DNA of 64,000 nucleotides from NCBI GenBank assembly GCA_028282905.1, contig JANQGW010000220.1:1-64000 (forward strand). Reading direction: 5' to 3'. Position numbers and translations under genes: made by a program. This document shows positions 8,557-17,721 of the stretch, one piece after another. This DNA comes from Sedimentisphaerales bacterium (GTDB taxonomy: Bacteria; Planctomycetota; Phycisphaerae; Sedimentisphaerales; Anaerohalosphaeraceae). The notes beneath the pieces were generated by a model that saw only the letters and a program-made list of their open reading frames with translations, did not search any database and was not told the DNA's origin. Each line of letters starts with the position of its first letter. Positions within the stretch are counted from its first letter, which is position 1.

Positions 8557-9411
8557 TCAATTATCATTCAAGCCTATCAATAAATTATCAATCAGGCGGG
8601 TTTTCCCAATAGTCACCGCAACCAGAGCCAGCACCGGCCCAGCTATCTGTTCAACCGGCTCCAGTGTGTCCGGGTCTACAATGCTGACGTAATCAATCTC
8701 GGCCGATTGTTGCTCCAGAATCGCCATCATTTCTGCGATCAGGGCCGCGGATTCCGTTTTTCCCGCCACAACCTGCTCTTTACAGTGCGTCAGAGCCTGC
8801 GACAGGCACAACGCCCGCTTTCGCTCATCTGCCGACAAATACCGGTTCCGGCTGCTCATCGCCAGCCCGTCATCTTCCCGCACAATCGGGCACACGCAGA
8901 TTTCCAGCGGCATATTCAAATCCGTCACCATCCGGCGGATCACCGCCGCCTGTTGGGCGTCTTTCTGGCCGAAATAAGCGATATCCGCCTGTACAATATT
9001 AAATAGCTTGGTACAAACCGTCGTCACGCCGCGAAAATGGCCGGGCCGGTTGGCTCCGCACAGCCCCTCGGTGATATTCTCGGTCATCACCCATGTCCAC
9101 TGCTCAGCAGGATACATTTCATCAGCCGACGGCGCAAAAATCAAATCGGACCCAAGCTGCTCGCAGTACGCCGCGTCCGCATCCAGCGTGCGGGGGTATT
9201 TATCCAAATCTTCGGTCGGGCCAAACTGCGTGGGATTCACAAAAATGCTGACCACCGTAAAATCGCACTCGGCAACGGACTGCTCAATCAGTGAACCATG
9301 CCCGGCATGCAACGCCCCCATCGTCGGCACAAGTCCGATCCGCCCGCCGGCTTTTCTCGCGGCCTGAACCGCTTGCCGCACCTCATCAATCGTATGAACA
9401 ATTATCATCAT
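8557..9411 (-). CDS. panC: pantothenate synthetase
   Basis: PanC condenses pantoate with beta-alanine using ATP to give pantothenate, on the way to coenzyme A. The nucleotide-binding P-T-M-G-A-L-H-A-G-H motif lies near residue 30. V-N-P-T-Q-F-G-P-T-E-D-L-D-K-Y-P and G-Q-K-D-A-Q-Q are typical, and the KMSKS-like loop reads M-S-S-R-N-R-Y-L-S. The length of about 284 residues is normal. The start is uncertain among TTG 9414, ATG 9411 and ATG 9408; the first ATG is used here. panD follows on the same strand, giving the last two specific steps of the pathway; panB is not in the window. Confidence 0.95.
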   Translation of the reverse strand: MMIIVHTIDEVRQAVQAARKAGGRIGLVPTMGALHAGHGSLIEQSVAECDFTVVSIFVNPTQFGPTEDLDKYPRTLDADAAYCEQLGSDLIFAPSADEMYPAEQWTWVMTENITEGLCGANRPGHFRGVTTVCTKLFNIVQADIAYFGQKDAQQAAVIRRMVTDLNMPLEICVCPIVREDDGLAMSSRNRYLSADERKRALCLSQALTHCKEQVVAGKTESAALIAEMMAILEQQSAEIDYVSIVDPDTLEPVEQIAGPVLALVAVTIGKTRLIDNLLIGLNDN

Positions 9412-9453
9412 CAATAAAATCTTTCTTAGTTTCCCACAGCTAAGCTTAAATAC

Positions 9454-9954
9454 CTAATCTCCATATAAACTAAAATATCCATTCATGCACCAGATGTTAT
9501 TTATGCCTGTTAATAACATTAAAGCCCATACTAAAAATGCCTTAATATGTTTTCGCTTCTCAGAACATAGAATTAATCGCATACAAATAACTGAAATAAC
9601 GCAAAAACTTATCAGGTTGGCTATACATGGCAAAAATGGGAAAAATAAAATTAAGATATTAAGCAAAATCAACCATGCACACATCGCCACGGTTAAGTAA
9701 TCTCCCTTATTTGGAATTCTCAAGTCCGTATATGTCGAGATATAAACACAACAAAGGATTAAAAATGAAACCATGATAGAACTTGTTATGTAATACTCAT
9801 TGTAATCCTCAATCCACCATCCATCCTGTTTAATTTCATTGCCACCAAAAGGTTCTACGTCATATAAAATCTTTTCATGCATAATAAAAACAGAAACAGG
9901 AATTATGACCGCTAGCAGTACATATACTACAAGTTTCATTTTTGCTATTTTCAT
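9454..9954 (-). CDS. small four-TM membrane protein, unknown
   Basis: This 166-residue protein has four predicted membrane helices (about 7-27, 55-75, 87-125 as a pair, and 137-160). The loop between the first two is acidic and tyrosine-rich. No family is recognised. The gene and its flanks are clearly richer in A+T than panC and folK on either side, which suggests separate acquisition. The ATG at 9952-9954 has no strong ribosome site nearby; M-K-I-A-K-M-K gives a good positive-inside start. Confidence 0.5.
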   Translation of the reverse strand: MKIAKMKLVVYVLLAVIIPVSVFIMHEKILYDVEPFGGNEIKQDGWWIEDYNEYYITSSIMVSFLILCCVYISTYTDLRIPNKGDYLTVAMCAWLILLNILILFFPFLPCIANLISFCVISVICMRLILCSEKRKHIKAFLVWALMLLTGINNIWCMNGYFSLYGD

Positions 9955-9994
9955 TATTTTCTTGCATCCTTCCAGAGCTCAAAAACAAAATTTT

Positions 9995-11080
9995 CTATTC
10001 TGAGTCTGCCAAATAGAATTCCACTTCGTCCGCAATCCGATCCACCTGTTCCGCACTGAAACACTCATCCGGACGCAACCGCATCACCGGACAGACCTTA
10101 TAATCAGTATAAAGCCTTTCGTAGCCGGCCGCAAGATGTTCCAGAAACGACAGCTCGATTTCCTGCTCATACGGCCGGTTTCGCTGGTGAATCCGCTCCA
10201 TGCATTGGGCGACACTGTCGGCCAGGTAAATCACCAAAACCGGACTGTTCACGCCCTCGCAGATACTGGCAAAATGCTTTTCATAGTTAGCCAAATCTTC
10301 CTCGTTTAGCCAGCCGGAAGCGTAGATATGAGCCTTTTCAAACACATAGTCATTGATATATCTCTTACCGCCAAACAGCTTATCTTTGCGAAGCTGCGAC
10401 GCACTGGACGACAGGAAAAACAGTTCTGAATCCAGCGCCAGATCATCCCGCCCTGAATACACATCCGCCAGGTACGGGTTTTCATCGTATTTTTCGGTAA
10501 TAAACGTTGCCCCCAGCCGTTCGGCCAACCCCGCCGCCAGCGTGGTCTTGCCGACACCGATATTACCCGCAATCGAAATCAATTGTGGCCGATTACCATC
10601 ATTAAAATAGTTGCCGCCGTTGAGTCGCTTATAAAGTGTCCGCATTGAGCATCCCAGTCGCGGATGAATCAATTTCGGAGCCAGCTCACACACCCCCTTG
10701 AGAACAAAGCTGCGTAAGTGCATCTGCGAGTGCGGCACAACAAGTTCTTCCGTCTCAATTACCGCATCGCCATAAAGCAGCAAATCCAGATCAATCGGCC
10801 TCGGCCCCCATTGCTGCCCTTTTTCGCGGCCTAACTGCCGTTCGATATCCTGCAAAAAAGAAAATAAATCGTCAGCTGATAGTGTCGTCTGAATCTGCGC
10901 AACACCATTCAAAAAGTCCGGCTGATCTACTGCCCCCAGAGCAGTTGTGGAGTAAAGAGAGCTTGCGTTGACCGATGCTGTCTCAGGGTGTTCGGTCAAA
11001 ATGGTCAACGCCGTCTCAATATTGTCCTTGAGATTGCCTACGTTGCTGCCCAGTCCAATATAGGCCGTCTGCTGTGTCAT
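9995..11080 (-). CDS. folK: fused HPPK (FolK) and deoxynucleoside kinase
   Basis: Two enzymes are joined in one 361-residue chain. Residues 1-160 are 6-hydroxymethyl-7,8-dihydropterin pyrophosphokinase of folate synthesis: Y-I-G-L-G-S-N-V-G-N at the start and the signature W-G-P-R-P-I-D-L-D-L-L-L-Y at about 94-106. Residues about 163-361 are a deoxynucleoside kinase of the dGK/dAK family: P-loop G-N-I-G-V-G-K-T-T, E-K-Y-D-E-N-P-Y, and a D-Y-V-F-E-K segment where the family has its D-R-x motif. The second half should phosphorylate deoxyadenosine, deoxyguanosine or a related substrate for salvage. The frame is unbroken across the joint, so this is a real fusion. The gene reads toward the AT-rich membrane protein gene. 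Confidence 0.92.
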   Translation of the reverse strand: MTQQTAYIGLGSNVGNLKDNIETALTILTEHPETASVNASSLYSTTALGAVDQPDFLNGVAQIQTTLSADDLFSFLQDIERQLGREKGQQWGPRPIDLDLLLYGDAVIETEELVVPHSQMHLRSFVLKGVCELAPKLIHPRLGCSMRTLYKRLNGGNYFNDGNRPQLISIAGNIGVGKTTLAAGLAERLGATFITEKYDENPYLADVYSGRDDLALDSELFFLSSSASQLRKDKLFGGKRYINDYVFEKAHIYASGWLNEEDLANYEKHFASICEGVNSPVLVIYLADSVAQCMERIHQRNRPYEQEIELSFLEHLAAGYERLYTDYKVCPVMRLRPDECFSAEQVDRIADEVEFYLADSE

Positions 11081-11094
11081 AGGAAAATCCGAAA

Positions 11095-11230
11095 TTTGAA
11101 TATCGAAATCCGAAACAAATCCGAAAACTCAAATTCAAATATCCAAAACAAACTCATTAGGCCTGCTTTGATTTTTTGGTCATTCAAATTTTGAATTTGT
11201 TTCGAATTTCGTGCTTCGGATTTCGAATTT
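11095..11230. repeat. AT-rich imperfect inverted repeat between dapL and folK
   Basis: This gap is made of repeated cgaaatccgaaa-like and attcaaat-like words. The left part (about 11095-11145) and right part (about 11180-11230) are imperfect inverted copies: cgaaatccgaaacaaat on the left and attcgaaatccgaagca on the complementary strand of the right. No open frame of note. It appears to be a non-coding dispersed repeat inserted between two genes of the same strand. Confidence 0.6.
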
Positions 11231-12457
11231 TTAGAGCTTTGCGATTCTATCCATCGCCTCTTTGACATTCTCCGGGTTATTGAATGCGCTCAGGCGGAAG
11301 TAGCCTTCACCCGCGGCGCCAAAACCCGCCCCGGGCGTACCAACCACATTGGCCCTGTTCAGCAGCAGGTCAAAAAATGCCCATGAGTCCACACCTTTCG
11401 GCGTATGCAGCCAGACATACGGGGCATGTTCACCGCCATAGACTGTATACCCCTGCTCGGTCAGTGCCTGCCGCATCATGTCGGAGTTGGACTGGTACAG
11501 CCCAATCGTCTGCTGAATCTGCTGTTTGCCTTCGTCGCTGTAAACGGCTTCGGCACCCTTTTGGGTAATATAGCTGACGCCGTTAAATTTCGTGCAGTGC
11601 CGTCGATTCCAGATCGGATTCAGTGCAACCGCCTCACCGGCCTTGGTATAGGCAACCACCTCTTTCGGCACCACCGTAAAGCCGCAGCGAACACCGGTAA
11701 ACCCGGCCGTCTTGGAAAAACTGCGAAACTCGATCGCGACCTTTTTCGCCCCTTCGATCTCGAAAATCGAATGCGGCAGGCTGTCATCGCAAATAAACGC
11801 CTCATACGCCGCGTCAAACAGGATGATCGCCTTATTTTCAATCGCGTAATCAACCCATTTCTTGAGCTGTTCTTTCGTCGCCACCGTACCGGTCGGATTG
11901 TTCGGATAGCACAGGTAAATCATATCCACCGGCTCTGTCGGCAGTTCCGGCACAAAGTTATTCTCCGCCGTACAGGGCATATAGACAATCTTGCCGTAAC
12001 GGCCGCTGTCATCGCCCTCGCCCGTTCGGCCGGCCATCACATTCGTATCCACATACACCGGGTACACCGGATCAGTCACTGCGACAACATTATCAATGCC
12101 GAAAATTTCCTGCATATTGCCGGTGTCGCACTTGGCACCGTCACTGACAAAAATCTCATCAGCCGCAATATCCATCCCGCGAGCCGCGTAGTCATTGGCA
12201 ACGATCGCCTCTCGCAAAAACGCATACCCCTGCTCCGGCCCATAACCGTGCAGACCTTCATGAGTCGCCATCTCGTCCACGGCCTTATGCATCGCTTCGA
12301 CAACCGCCGGCGCCAAAGGCTCGGTCACATCACCGATCCCCAGCTTGATGATCGGAGCATCCGGGTTATCCTGTGCAAAAGCCGCCACTCGCCGTCCGAT
12401 CTCGGGAAACAAATATCCAGCCTTCAGCTTAGCAAAATTCTCATTCACATAGATCAT
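11231..12457 (-). CDS. dapL: LL-diaminopimelate aminotransferase
   Basis: DapL converts tetrahydrodipicolinate directly to LL-diaminopimelate with glutamate as amino donor, a short route to lysine and peptidoglycan found in plants, chlamydiae and many planctomycetes. The start [17 protein letters not shown] is characteristic. The PLP lysine lies in [12 protein letters not shown] near residue 250. C-Y-P-N-N-P-T-G-T and F-D-A-A-Y-E-A-F are present. 408 residues match the family length. A GGAAAGGG ribosome site precedes the ATG. It is downstream of purL-purQ but separated by a repeat. Confidence 0.95.
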   Translation of the reverse strand: MIYVNENFAKLKAGYLFPEIGRRVAAFAQDNPDAPIIKLGIGDVTEPLAPAVVEAMHKAVDEMATHEGLHGYGPEQGYAFLREAIVANDYAARGMDIAADEIFVSDGAKCDTGNMQEIFGIDNVVAVTDPVYPVYVDTNVMAGRTGEGDDSGRYGKIVYMPCTAENNFVPELPTEPVDMIYLCYPNNPTGTVATKEQLKKWVDYAIENKAIILFDAAYEAFICDDSLPHSIFEIEGAKKVAIEFRSFSKTAGFTGVRCGFTVVPKEVVAYTKAGEAVALNPIWNRRHCTKFNGVSYITQKGAEAVYSDEGKQQIQQTIGLYQSNSDMMRQALTEQGYTVYGGEHAPYVWLHTPKGVDSWAFFDLLLNRANVVGTPGAGFGAAGEGYFRLSAFNNPENVKEAMDRIAKL

Positions 12458-12485
12458 TGCTTACCCTTTCCTGTTATATTTAAAT

Positions 12486-12559
12486 AACCACGAAGAGCAC
12501 GAAGAACACGAAGGTTTTTATTAAAATTTTTCTTCGTGAACTTCGTGTCCTTCGTGGTT
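12486..12559. repeat. CACGAAG-type inverted repeat
   Basis: A 29-base arm starting aaccacgaagagcacgaaga (12486) is matched in inverted form by an arm ending gtccttcgtggtt (12559), with an AT-rich loop. Arms agree apart from a few bases. The strong hairpin lies between purQ and dapL and might slow or end transcription, but there is no clean T-tract; it looks more like a dispersed repeat. Confidence 0.75.
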
Positions 12560-12570
12560 TTATTTCAAGT

Positions 12571-13371
12571 TTAGAAGTTCTCTTTGACGTAGTTGACCGC
12601 ATTGGTGAAAATCGTCATGCCATCAGCGATTCCCTCACGATCCTTCAGCCGCGTCCAGTGCGGGTGCTGTGTCCAGCGTACACATCGTTCCGGGTGCGGC
12701 ATCATCCCCATCGCCCGGCCCGTTGAATCGGTCAACGCCGCGATATGATCCTGCGACCCGTTAGGATTGATTGGGAATTCACCATAATTACCATCGGCAT
12801 CCACATAACGAAACGCCACAAAACCGTGATTTTTGATCTGCGCCAGCGTATCTTCACTGTCGGCAACAATCTTGCCCTCGCCATGCGCCATCGGCAAATA
12901 CAGCCGCTTGTCCGCATCGAGGAAAACGCAGCGGTCTGTTCCCGGCTGTAAGTACACCCAGCGATCCTGGAACTGCCCACAGTCGTTATCGGTCAGCGTT
13001 ACCTTCTGATCCGTCAGCGACAGCTTGCCCGCGCCGCCCAATCCCGGCACGATCCCGGTCTTGATCATCACCTGGAAACCGTTGCAGATCCCCAGTACCA
13101 ACTTACCGTCTTCGATAAATTTATGCAGAATCTCGCTGAGGTGATGTACTACCTGATTGGCTAAAATCTTTCCAGCCGCCACGTCATCGCCATAGCTGAA
13201 CCCACCCGGGAACACCAGTATCTGATAGCCGTCCAGCATCGCAGGATTATCAATCACACGGTTGATATGCATCCGGTCAGCCGTCGCGCCGGCCAGTTCC
13301 AGTGCGTGTTCGGTTTCAAGATCGCAATTAATCCCAGCCGCCCGTAATACGATTGCTTTTACATTATCCAT
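12571..13371 (-). CDS. purQ: FGAM synthase glutaminase subunit
   Basis: PurQ is the glutamine amidotransferase part of phosphoribosylformylglycinamidine synthase, step 4 of purine synthesis, and supplies ammonia to PurL. The class I glutaminase nucleophile is the Cys in V-L-G-I-C-N-G-F-Q (near residue 98). The catalytic His/Glu pair is expected in M-M-P-H-P-E-R near residue 224. F-P-G-G-F-S-Y-G-D-D-V-A-A-G-K is present. AAAGGA lies upstream of the ATG. The gene is 34 bases after the purL stop, clearly the same operon. 266 residues is slightly long for the small PurQ type. Confidence 0.95.
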   Translation of the reverse strand: MDNVKAIVLRAAGINCDLETEHALELAGATADRMHINRVIDNPAMLDGYQILVFPGGFSYGDDVAAGKILANQVVHHLSEILHKFIEDGKLVLGICNGFQVMIKTGIVPGLGGAGKLSLTDQKVTLTDNDCGQFQDRWVYLQPGTDRCVFLDADKRLYLPMAHGEGKIVADSEDTLAQIKNHGFVAFRYVDADGNYGEFPINPNGSQDHIAALTDSTGRAMGMMPHPERCVRWTQHPHWTRLKDREGIADGMTIFTNAVNYVKENF

Positions 13372-13405
13372 TTATATCAATCCTTTAAACGTGAAGTTAA
13401 CCATA

Positions 13406-16291
13406 TTACCAATCCAGCGGCTCTTGCCATGCCTTTTTCAACTCGCTCAATTCCGCGTCAATGACAACATTCTGATTCACATCGCTGATTGTCAGCTTTG
13501 TGCCTTCGACCACCTCACCGACCTGGCCAAACGGGACATTCAGCATCAGCTTGGCAAATGCGTCATAGTTCTGCGGCTCAATCTCAACGAGATAACGCGA
13601 GTTCGATTCACTGAACAGCATTGCCTCGGTCTTGACACAGTCATCGGCTGCCGGCAGTCCCCGCAGGTCGGCTTCGATGCCGCAACCGCCCGCAAACGCC
13701 ATCTCTGCTAATGCCGTCGCCAATCCGCCTTCCGAGCAGTCATGGCATGATCGCACCAGCCCCGCGTTAATCGCCTGGTGCATCCGCTTGGCGGTTTCGG
13801 CGGCCAGTTTAATATCCGTCTGCGGCACATTCGCACCCAGTTCGCCGTTGACCTTATAGTAATGCGAACCGCCTAATTCATTCTTCGTCTGGCCGACCGC
13901 AAAGATCAGGTTACCTGCCTGCTTGGCGTCCATCGTCACGCACTTATTGACGTCTTCGACCAGCCCAATCGCACTGATCAGCAGCGTATAGGGAATCGCG
14001 ATGCGTGTTCCGTCATCGCAGACAAATTCATTATTGAGCGAGTCCTTGCCGGAGATAAACGGCGTCCCGAAGCCCATCGCCCCGTCATAGCACGCCTGCG
14101 AAGCCCGCACCAAAGCACCGAGCGTTTCGGCGTTCGTGCAGTCGCCCCAGCAGTAGTTATCCAAGACGGCAACCTTTTCCGGATCGGCTCCGACACAGAC
14201 CAGATTACGAATCGCCTCGTCAATACCCGCCAGTGCCATCCAGTACGGGTCAATATCGCCGTAACATGGATTCATGCCGCAGCTCATCGCCACGCCCTTG
14301 TCGTGGTCATACTTCGGACGAATCACGGACGCATCCATCGGGCCATCATTATCTTTACCCATCAGCGGCTTAATCACGCTGGCGCCCTGTACTTCATGGT
14401 CGTACTGGCGAATGACCCATTCCTTCGAAGCCACATTATACGAACCGAGAATCTTCAGCAGATCGTCGTTATAGCTGTCCTTGTCCGCCAGTACCGGCTC
14501 GGACAACTTTTTAGTTTCCCACTTCGCCTCACGGTCGTATTTGCAGATACCTTCATGCAAAAAGTCCATATCCAGCTGGCCAACTTGCGTACCTTTATAC
14601 CGCAGCGTCAGCTTCTTATCGCCGGTAAACGTCCCGATCACCGTCGCCTCAACGTCTTCGGCGTTGAAGATTTCCATAATCGCGTCCAGATTTTCCGGCT
14701 TAACCGCGATCACCATCCGCTCCTGTGCTTCGCTGATCCAGATTTCCGTATAACTCAAGCCCGCATATTTCAGCGGCACTTTTTCCAGATCAACTTCAAC
14801 GCCGAGCTTTTCACCCATCTCGCCGACCGCACTCGATAAACCGCCCGCTCCGCAGTCGGTAATCGCTTCGTACAGTTCCGCATCGCGTGCCTGAAGCAGC
14901 GTATCCAGCGTCGTCTTTTCAACGATCGGGTTACCAATCTGTACCGCGTGAGAGAAAATGTCCTCATGCTCATGTGTCATCTCACCACTGGAGAACGTCG
15001 CACCGTGAATACCGTCACGACCCGTCCGGCCGCCGACAACAACCACCAGATTACCCGCCTGGGCATTCTTAAAGCATTTCTCCCGCGGAATCAACCCAAC
15101 ATTCCCGCAGAATACCAGCGGATTCGCCAGGTAGCGATCATCAAAATACAGCGCCCCGTTCACCGTCGGAATCCCCATCCGGTTTCCATAGTCACGCACG
15201 CCGGCAACCACGCCCTTCATGACACGCCGCGGATGCAGCACGCCCTTCGGCACTTCTTCCAGCTTCATATCCGGCCGGGCAAAACAGAAAATATCGGTAT
15301 TGGCCACAGGCTTGGCCCCCATGCCGGTTCCCATCGGGTCACGGATCACGCCGCCGATACCCGTTGCCGCTCCGCCGTACGGGTCCAGTGCCGACGGGTG
15401 GTTATGCGTTTCCACCTTAAAGCACACTGCATGTTCATCGTCAAACTCAATAACCCCGGCGTTGTCCTCAAACACCGAAATGCACCAGTCCTTGTTCAAA
15501 TCTTTGGTGGCTTTGAAAATTGTCTCTTTAATCAGGTTATCAAAATAAACCTTCTCACCGTCGTGGTCCATATCTACGCTGCTTTTAAGCGTCTTATGCA
15601 CACAGTGCTCGCTCCACGTCTGGGCCAGCGTCTCCAGTTCCACGTCCGTCGGCTCACGGTCCAGCTTCTGGTATTCCGCCTGAATCGTCTGCATTTCTTT
15701 CAGATTCAGGAACATGTCCATATCTTTAGACAAACCCATGAGCTGGTCATCACTCAGACTGCGAATCGGAATCTCCGTCAGCGTCATCTGGTACGGCTCG
15801 GTATGCGGACTCGGCGGCTCAGCGTCGGTCCCGAAAATCACATCCTCGATGCAGTCATTGGCCAGAATTCGCCGGGCGATCATATCCCGCTCGTCATCGC
15901 TGACATTACCCAGCAGAACATACTTGCGGGCCGTCCGGACTGAGTCAACTGCTGTCGCTCCCATATCTGCCAGTGCACTTTTCACCGATTCAGCCACCGG
16001 GTCGGTCACACCACTTTTCAGATGTACCTCGATCAGCGTCGCCGGCATCGGACCGGCGGGCACATCGCTCTTGCCGAGATAATAATCCTGACAAACCGGG
16101 TCGCTTAGCAGCTCAACCGCCACCCGTTCAGCAAATTCCTGCTCAAAGTCCGCCTCAATCAGGAAAACCCGCTCAGAAATGACATCTTCAACCGACTCGA
16201 TATTCAACTGCCGGATATCCTCCAGCGTATCTTTACCGTGTACATCCAGAAAACCCTGCTTCGATGAGATTTCAAATCGCCACTGTTTCAC
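13406..16291 (-). CDS. purL: FGAM synthase: tandem PurS-like domains fused to PurL
   Basis: The 961-residue chain begins with two PurS-like domains: about 1-72 (W-R-F-E-I, then F-L-D-V-H-G-K-D-T-L, ending D-P-V-C-Q-D-Y-Y) and about 85-155 (I-E-V-H-L-K-S-G-V-T-D-P, ending N-D-C-I-E-D-V). The remainder is PurL, the ATP-dependent synthase: E-H-C-V-H-K-T, V-E-T-H-N-H-P-S-A-L-D-P-Y-G-G-A-A-T-G-I-G-G, and D-C-G-A-G-G-L-S-S. PurS normally is a separate small subunit that bridges PurL and PurQ. With purQ next, the whole complex comes from two genes. The start is GTG (16289-16291) with AAAGGA six bases upstream; this includes the complete first PurS domain. Confidence 0.93.
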   Translation of the reverse strand: MKQWRFEISSKQGFLDVHGKDTLEDIRQLNIESVEDVISERVFLIEADFEQEFAERVAVELLSDPVCQDYYLGKSDVPAGPMPATLIEVHLKSGVTDPVAESVKSALADMGATAVDSVRTARKYVLLGNVSDDERDMIARRILANDCIEDVIFGTDAEPPSPHTEPYQMTLTEIPIRSLSDDQLMGLSKDMDMFLNLKEMQTIQAEYQKLDREPTDVELETLAQTWSEHCVHKTLKSSVDMDHDGEKVYFDNLIKETIFKATKDLNKDWCISVFEDNAGVIEFDDEHAVCFKVETHNHPSALDPYGGAATGIGGVIRDPMGTGMGAKPVANTDIFCFARPDMKLEEVPKGVLHPRRVMKGVVAGVRDYGNRMGIPTVNGALYFDDRYLANPLVFCGNVGLIPREKCFKNAQAGNLVVVVGGRTGRDGIHGATFSSGEMTHEHEDIFSHAVQIGNPIVEKTTLDTLLQARDAELYEAITDCGAGGLSSAVGEMGEKLGVEVDLEKVPLKYAGLSYTEIWISEAQERMVIAVKPENLDAIMEIFNAEDVEATVIGTFTGDKKLTLRYKGTQVGQLDMDFLHEGICKYDREAKWETKKLSEPVLADKDSYNDDLLKILGSYNVASKEWVIRQYDHEVQGASVIKPLMGKDNDGPMDASVIRPKYDHDKGVAMSCGMNPCYGDIDPYWMALAGIDEAIRNLVCVGADPEKVAVLDNYCWGDCTNAETLGALVRASQACYDGAMGFGTPFISGKDSLNNEFVCDDGTRIAIPYTLLISAIGLVEDVNKCVTMDAKQAGNLIFAVGQTKNELGGSHYYKVNGELGANVPQTDIKLAAETAKRMHQAINAGLVRSCHDCSEGGLATALAEMAFAGGCGIEADLRGLPAADDCVKTEAMLFSESNSRYLVEIEPQNYDAFAKLMLNVPFGQVGEVVEGTKLTISDVNQNVVIDAELSELKKAWQEPLDW

Positions 16292-16631
16292 AATAAATCC
16301 TTTTATAGAAATCGTTTAAAATGGTAACGTAAGCCTTGCAATCAAAAGAAAATAAGCCGCAATAAGCACAAAATGACCACCCGGAAACCAAAGTAGTATT
16401 GTCATTCCGAGCGAAGTCGAGGAATCTATCATAATAGCCTCGGGCAAAGCCCGAAACCGCATTTTTGTCTTTATTCCTCGCTTTTGATATATTGATCACT
16501 TCATGATCTTTATGCACTTCATGGTAAAATCACCGATCAGAGCATTTGCGGACATGTTACATAAAAATGGCAGGCTTCTCAATAAAGAATCAGCAGAAAT
16601 GCAACATTCTGTGCCAATCTGTGGTAAAAAA
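16292..16631. other. gap between purL and tyrA with a dispersed repeat
   Basis: No convincing gene. An 81-codon open frame (16272-16517, minus) mostly translates repeat DNA and overlaps purL. A third copy of the dispersed repeat lies at 16401-16470: gtcattccgagcgaagtcga, then ggaatctat, then the hairpin cgggcaaagcccg. Much of the rest is AT-rich and holds the purL promoter region by position. Confidence 0.6.
16401..16470. repeat. dispersed intergenic repeat, third copy
   Basis: Matches the units at 5900 and 8431 over the gtcattccgagcgaag...gaggaatctat core, followed by its own small hairpin cgggcaaagcccg (16441-16453). It is in the same orientation as the other two copies. Confidence 0.8.
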
Positions 16632-17504
16632 TCAGAACAGCTCTTTCTGCTCGATTTTATGCTGGATCATCTTGGCGCGTTTGTCGCCTGCCGCGGCGAG
16701 AAGTTTATCGACTTTTTTCTCGTCGCCGGCCTTCACGGCTTTGCGGAATTCTTTCAGTCGCTCGATCAGTGCATCAATCCCATCAACACACGTCTGTGGA
16801 TTGGTCATCAGGATATCCGTCCAGACATTCGCCGGCCCGGAGGCAACGCGGGTGGTGTCCATAAAGCCCTTGCCGGAGAACTTCAAATCTGCGAAACTGG
16901 AAGCATTGACCAATGCCGCAGCGGCAATATGCGGCAGATGACTGACCCGCCCGAAAATCTTATCATGCCGCGTCGGGCTCATCACTTCTACAGAACAGCC
17001 TAGCTTCGTCCAGAACTTCTCCAGCAGCTCCACCGACGGCCTATGCGTGCCCCGCACCTTTGTAACGATACAATTGGCTCCGGTCAGCAAATCATCGCGG
17101 GCATACTCCAGCCCCCGCTTTTCAGAGCCGGCGATCGGGTGCGAGCCGACATAATGCACGCCCTTCGGCAAATGTTTGGCCGCCCACTGATGCGGCAGCG
17201 ACTTCGTCGAACCGACATCGGTCACAATGCAGCCGGGTTTAAGGTATTGGCCCATGTCTTCAAAATAGCTCTCAAATGTCTGGATCGGCGTCGCCAGAAT
17301 CACCACATCCATATCCTCGACCGCCGCCGCCAGCGAATCGACAATCTCATCGGCCACACCATAGTCTTCCGCTTTCCGCCGCGTACTGTCACGATGACTG
17401 TAACCAACAATTTTTGTACTTGAAAGCTCCCTTTTTATTGACAGAGTCACACTGGCGCCCAAAAGCCCCATGCCGACCACGCTGATTTTCTTTAAGTTTT
17501 TCAT
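16632..17504 (-). CDS. tyrA: prephenate dehydrogenase
   Basis: TyrA-type dehydrogenase of tyrosine synthesis: it oxidatively decarboxylates prephenate (or arogenate) using NAD(P). The N-terminal dinucleotide fold is clear, V-V-G-M-G-L-L-G-A-S at about residues 8-17 from the chosen start. V-D-V-V-I-L-A-T-P is the next Rossmann strand, and G-S-H-P-I-A-G-S-E-K-R-G is the diagnostic active-site segment. The start ATG 17502-17504 (M-K-N-L-K-K-I) is preferred to the open extension to 17540, which adds residues before the nucleotide fold. There is no fused chorismate mutase or ACT domain. Length is 290 residues. Confidence 0.9.
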   Translation of the reverse strand: MKNLKKISVVGMGLLGASVTLSIKRELSSTKIVGYSHRDSTRRKAEDYGVADEIVDSLAAAVEDMDVVILATPIQTFESYFEDMGQYLKPGCIVTDVGSTKSLPHQWAAKHLPKGVHYVGSHPIAGSEKRGLEYARDDLLTGANCIVTKVRGTHRPSVELLEKFWTKLGCSVEVMSPTRHDKIFGRVSHLPHIAAAALVNASSFADLKFSGKGFMDTTRVASGPANVWTDILMTNPQTCVDGIDALIERLKEFRKAVKAGDEKKVDKLLAAAGDKRAKMIQHKIEQKELF

Positions 17505-17721
17505 AATTAAGCACTTATCGAAATTTAATAACATTGCCACACCACTCCAAAAGTACCTTCTTGGACCGTCTGTGTCAATTTTTTTCTTTTATTTCAGCAC
17601 GAAAAATGCTATTATGTTGGCCGCTTTGAATATGGGCCGCCGGATGCGGCAACAAAATTGTGGATTCTAACTTCGCCGAAAGGCGGGTTGGATTTTTTTG
17701 TATAAGGGTATTAAACAGGAC

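Noticed and set aside
11405..12487. 360-codon plus-strand frame over dapL
   Set aside because: Antisense to dapL, whose motifs are complete.
14948..15943. 331-codon plus-strand frame over purL
   Set aside because: Antisense shadow of purL; Arg/His-rich translation typical of such frames.
16272..16517. 81-codon minus-strand frame before purL
   Set aside because: It mainly translates the dispersed repeat and overlaps the purL start; no ribosome site.
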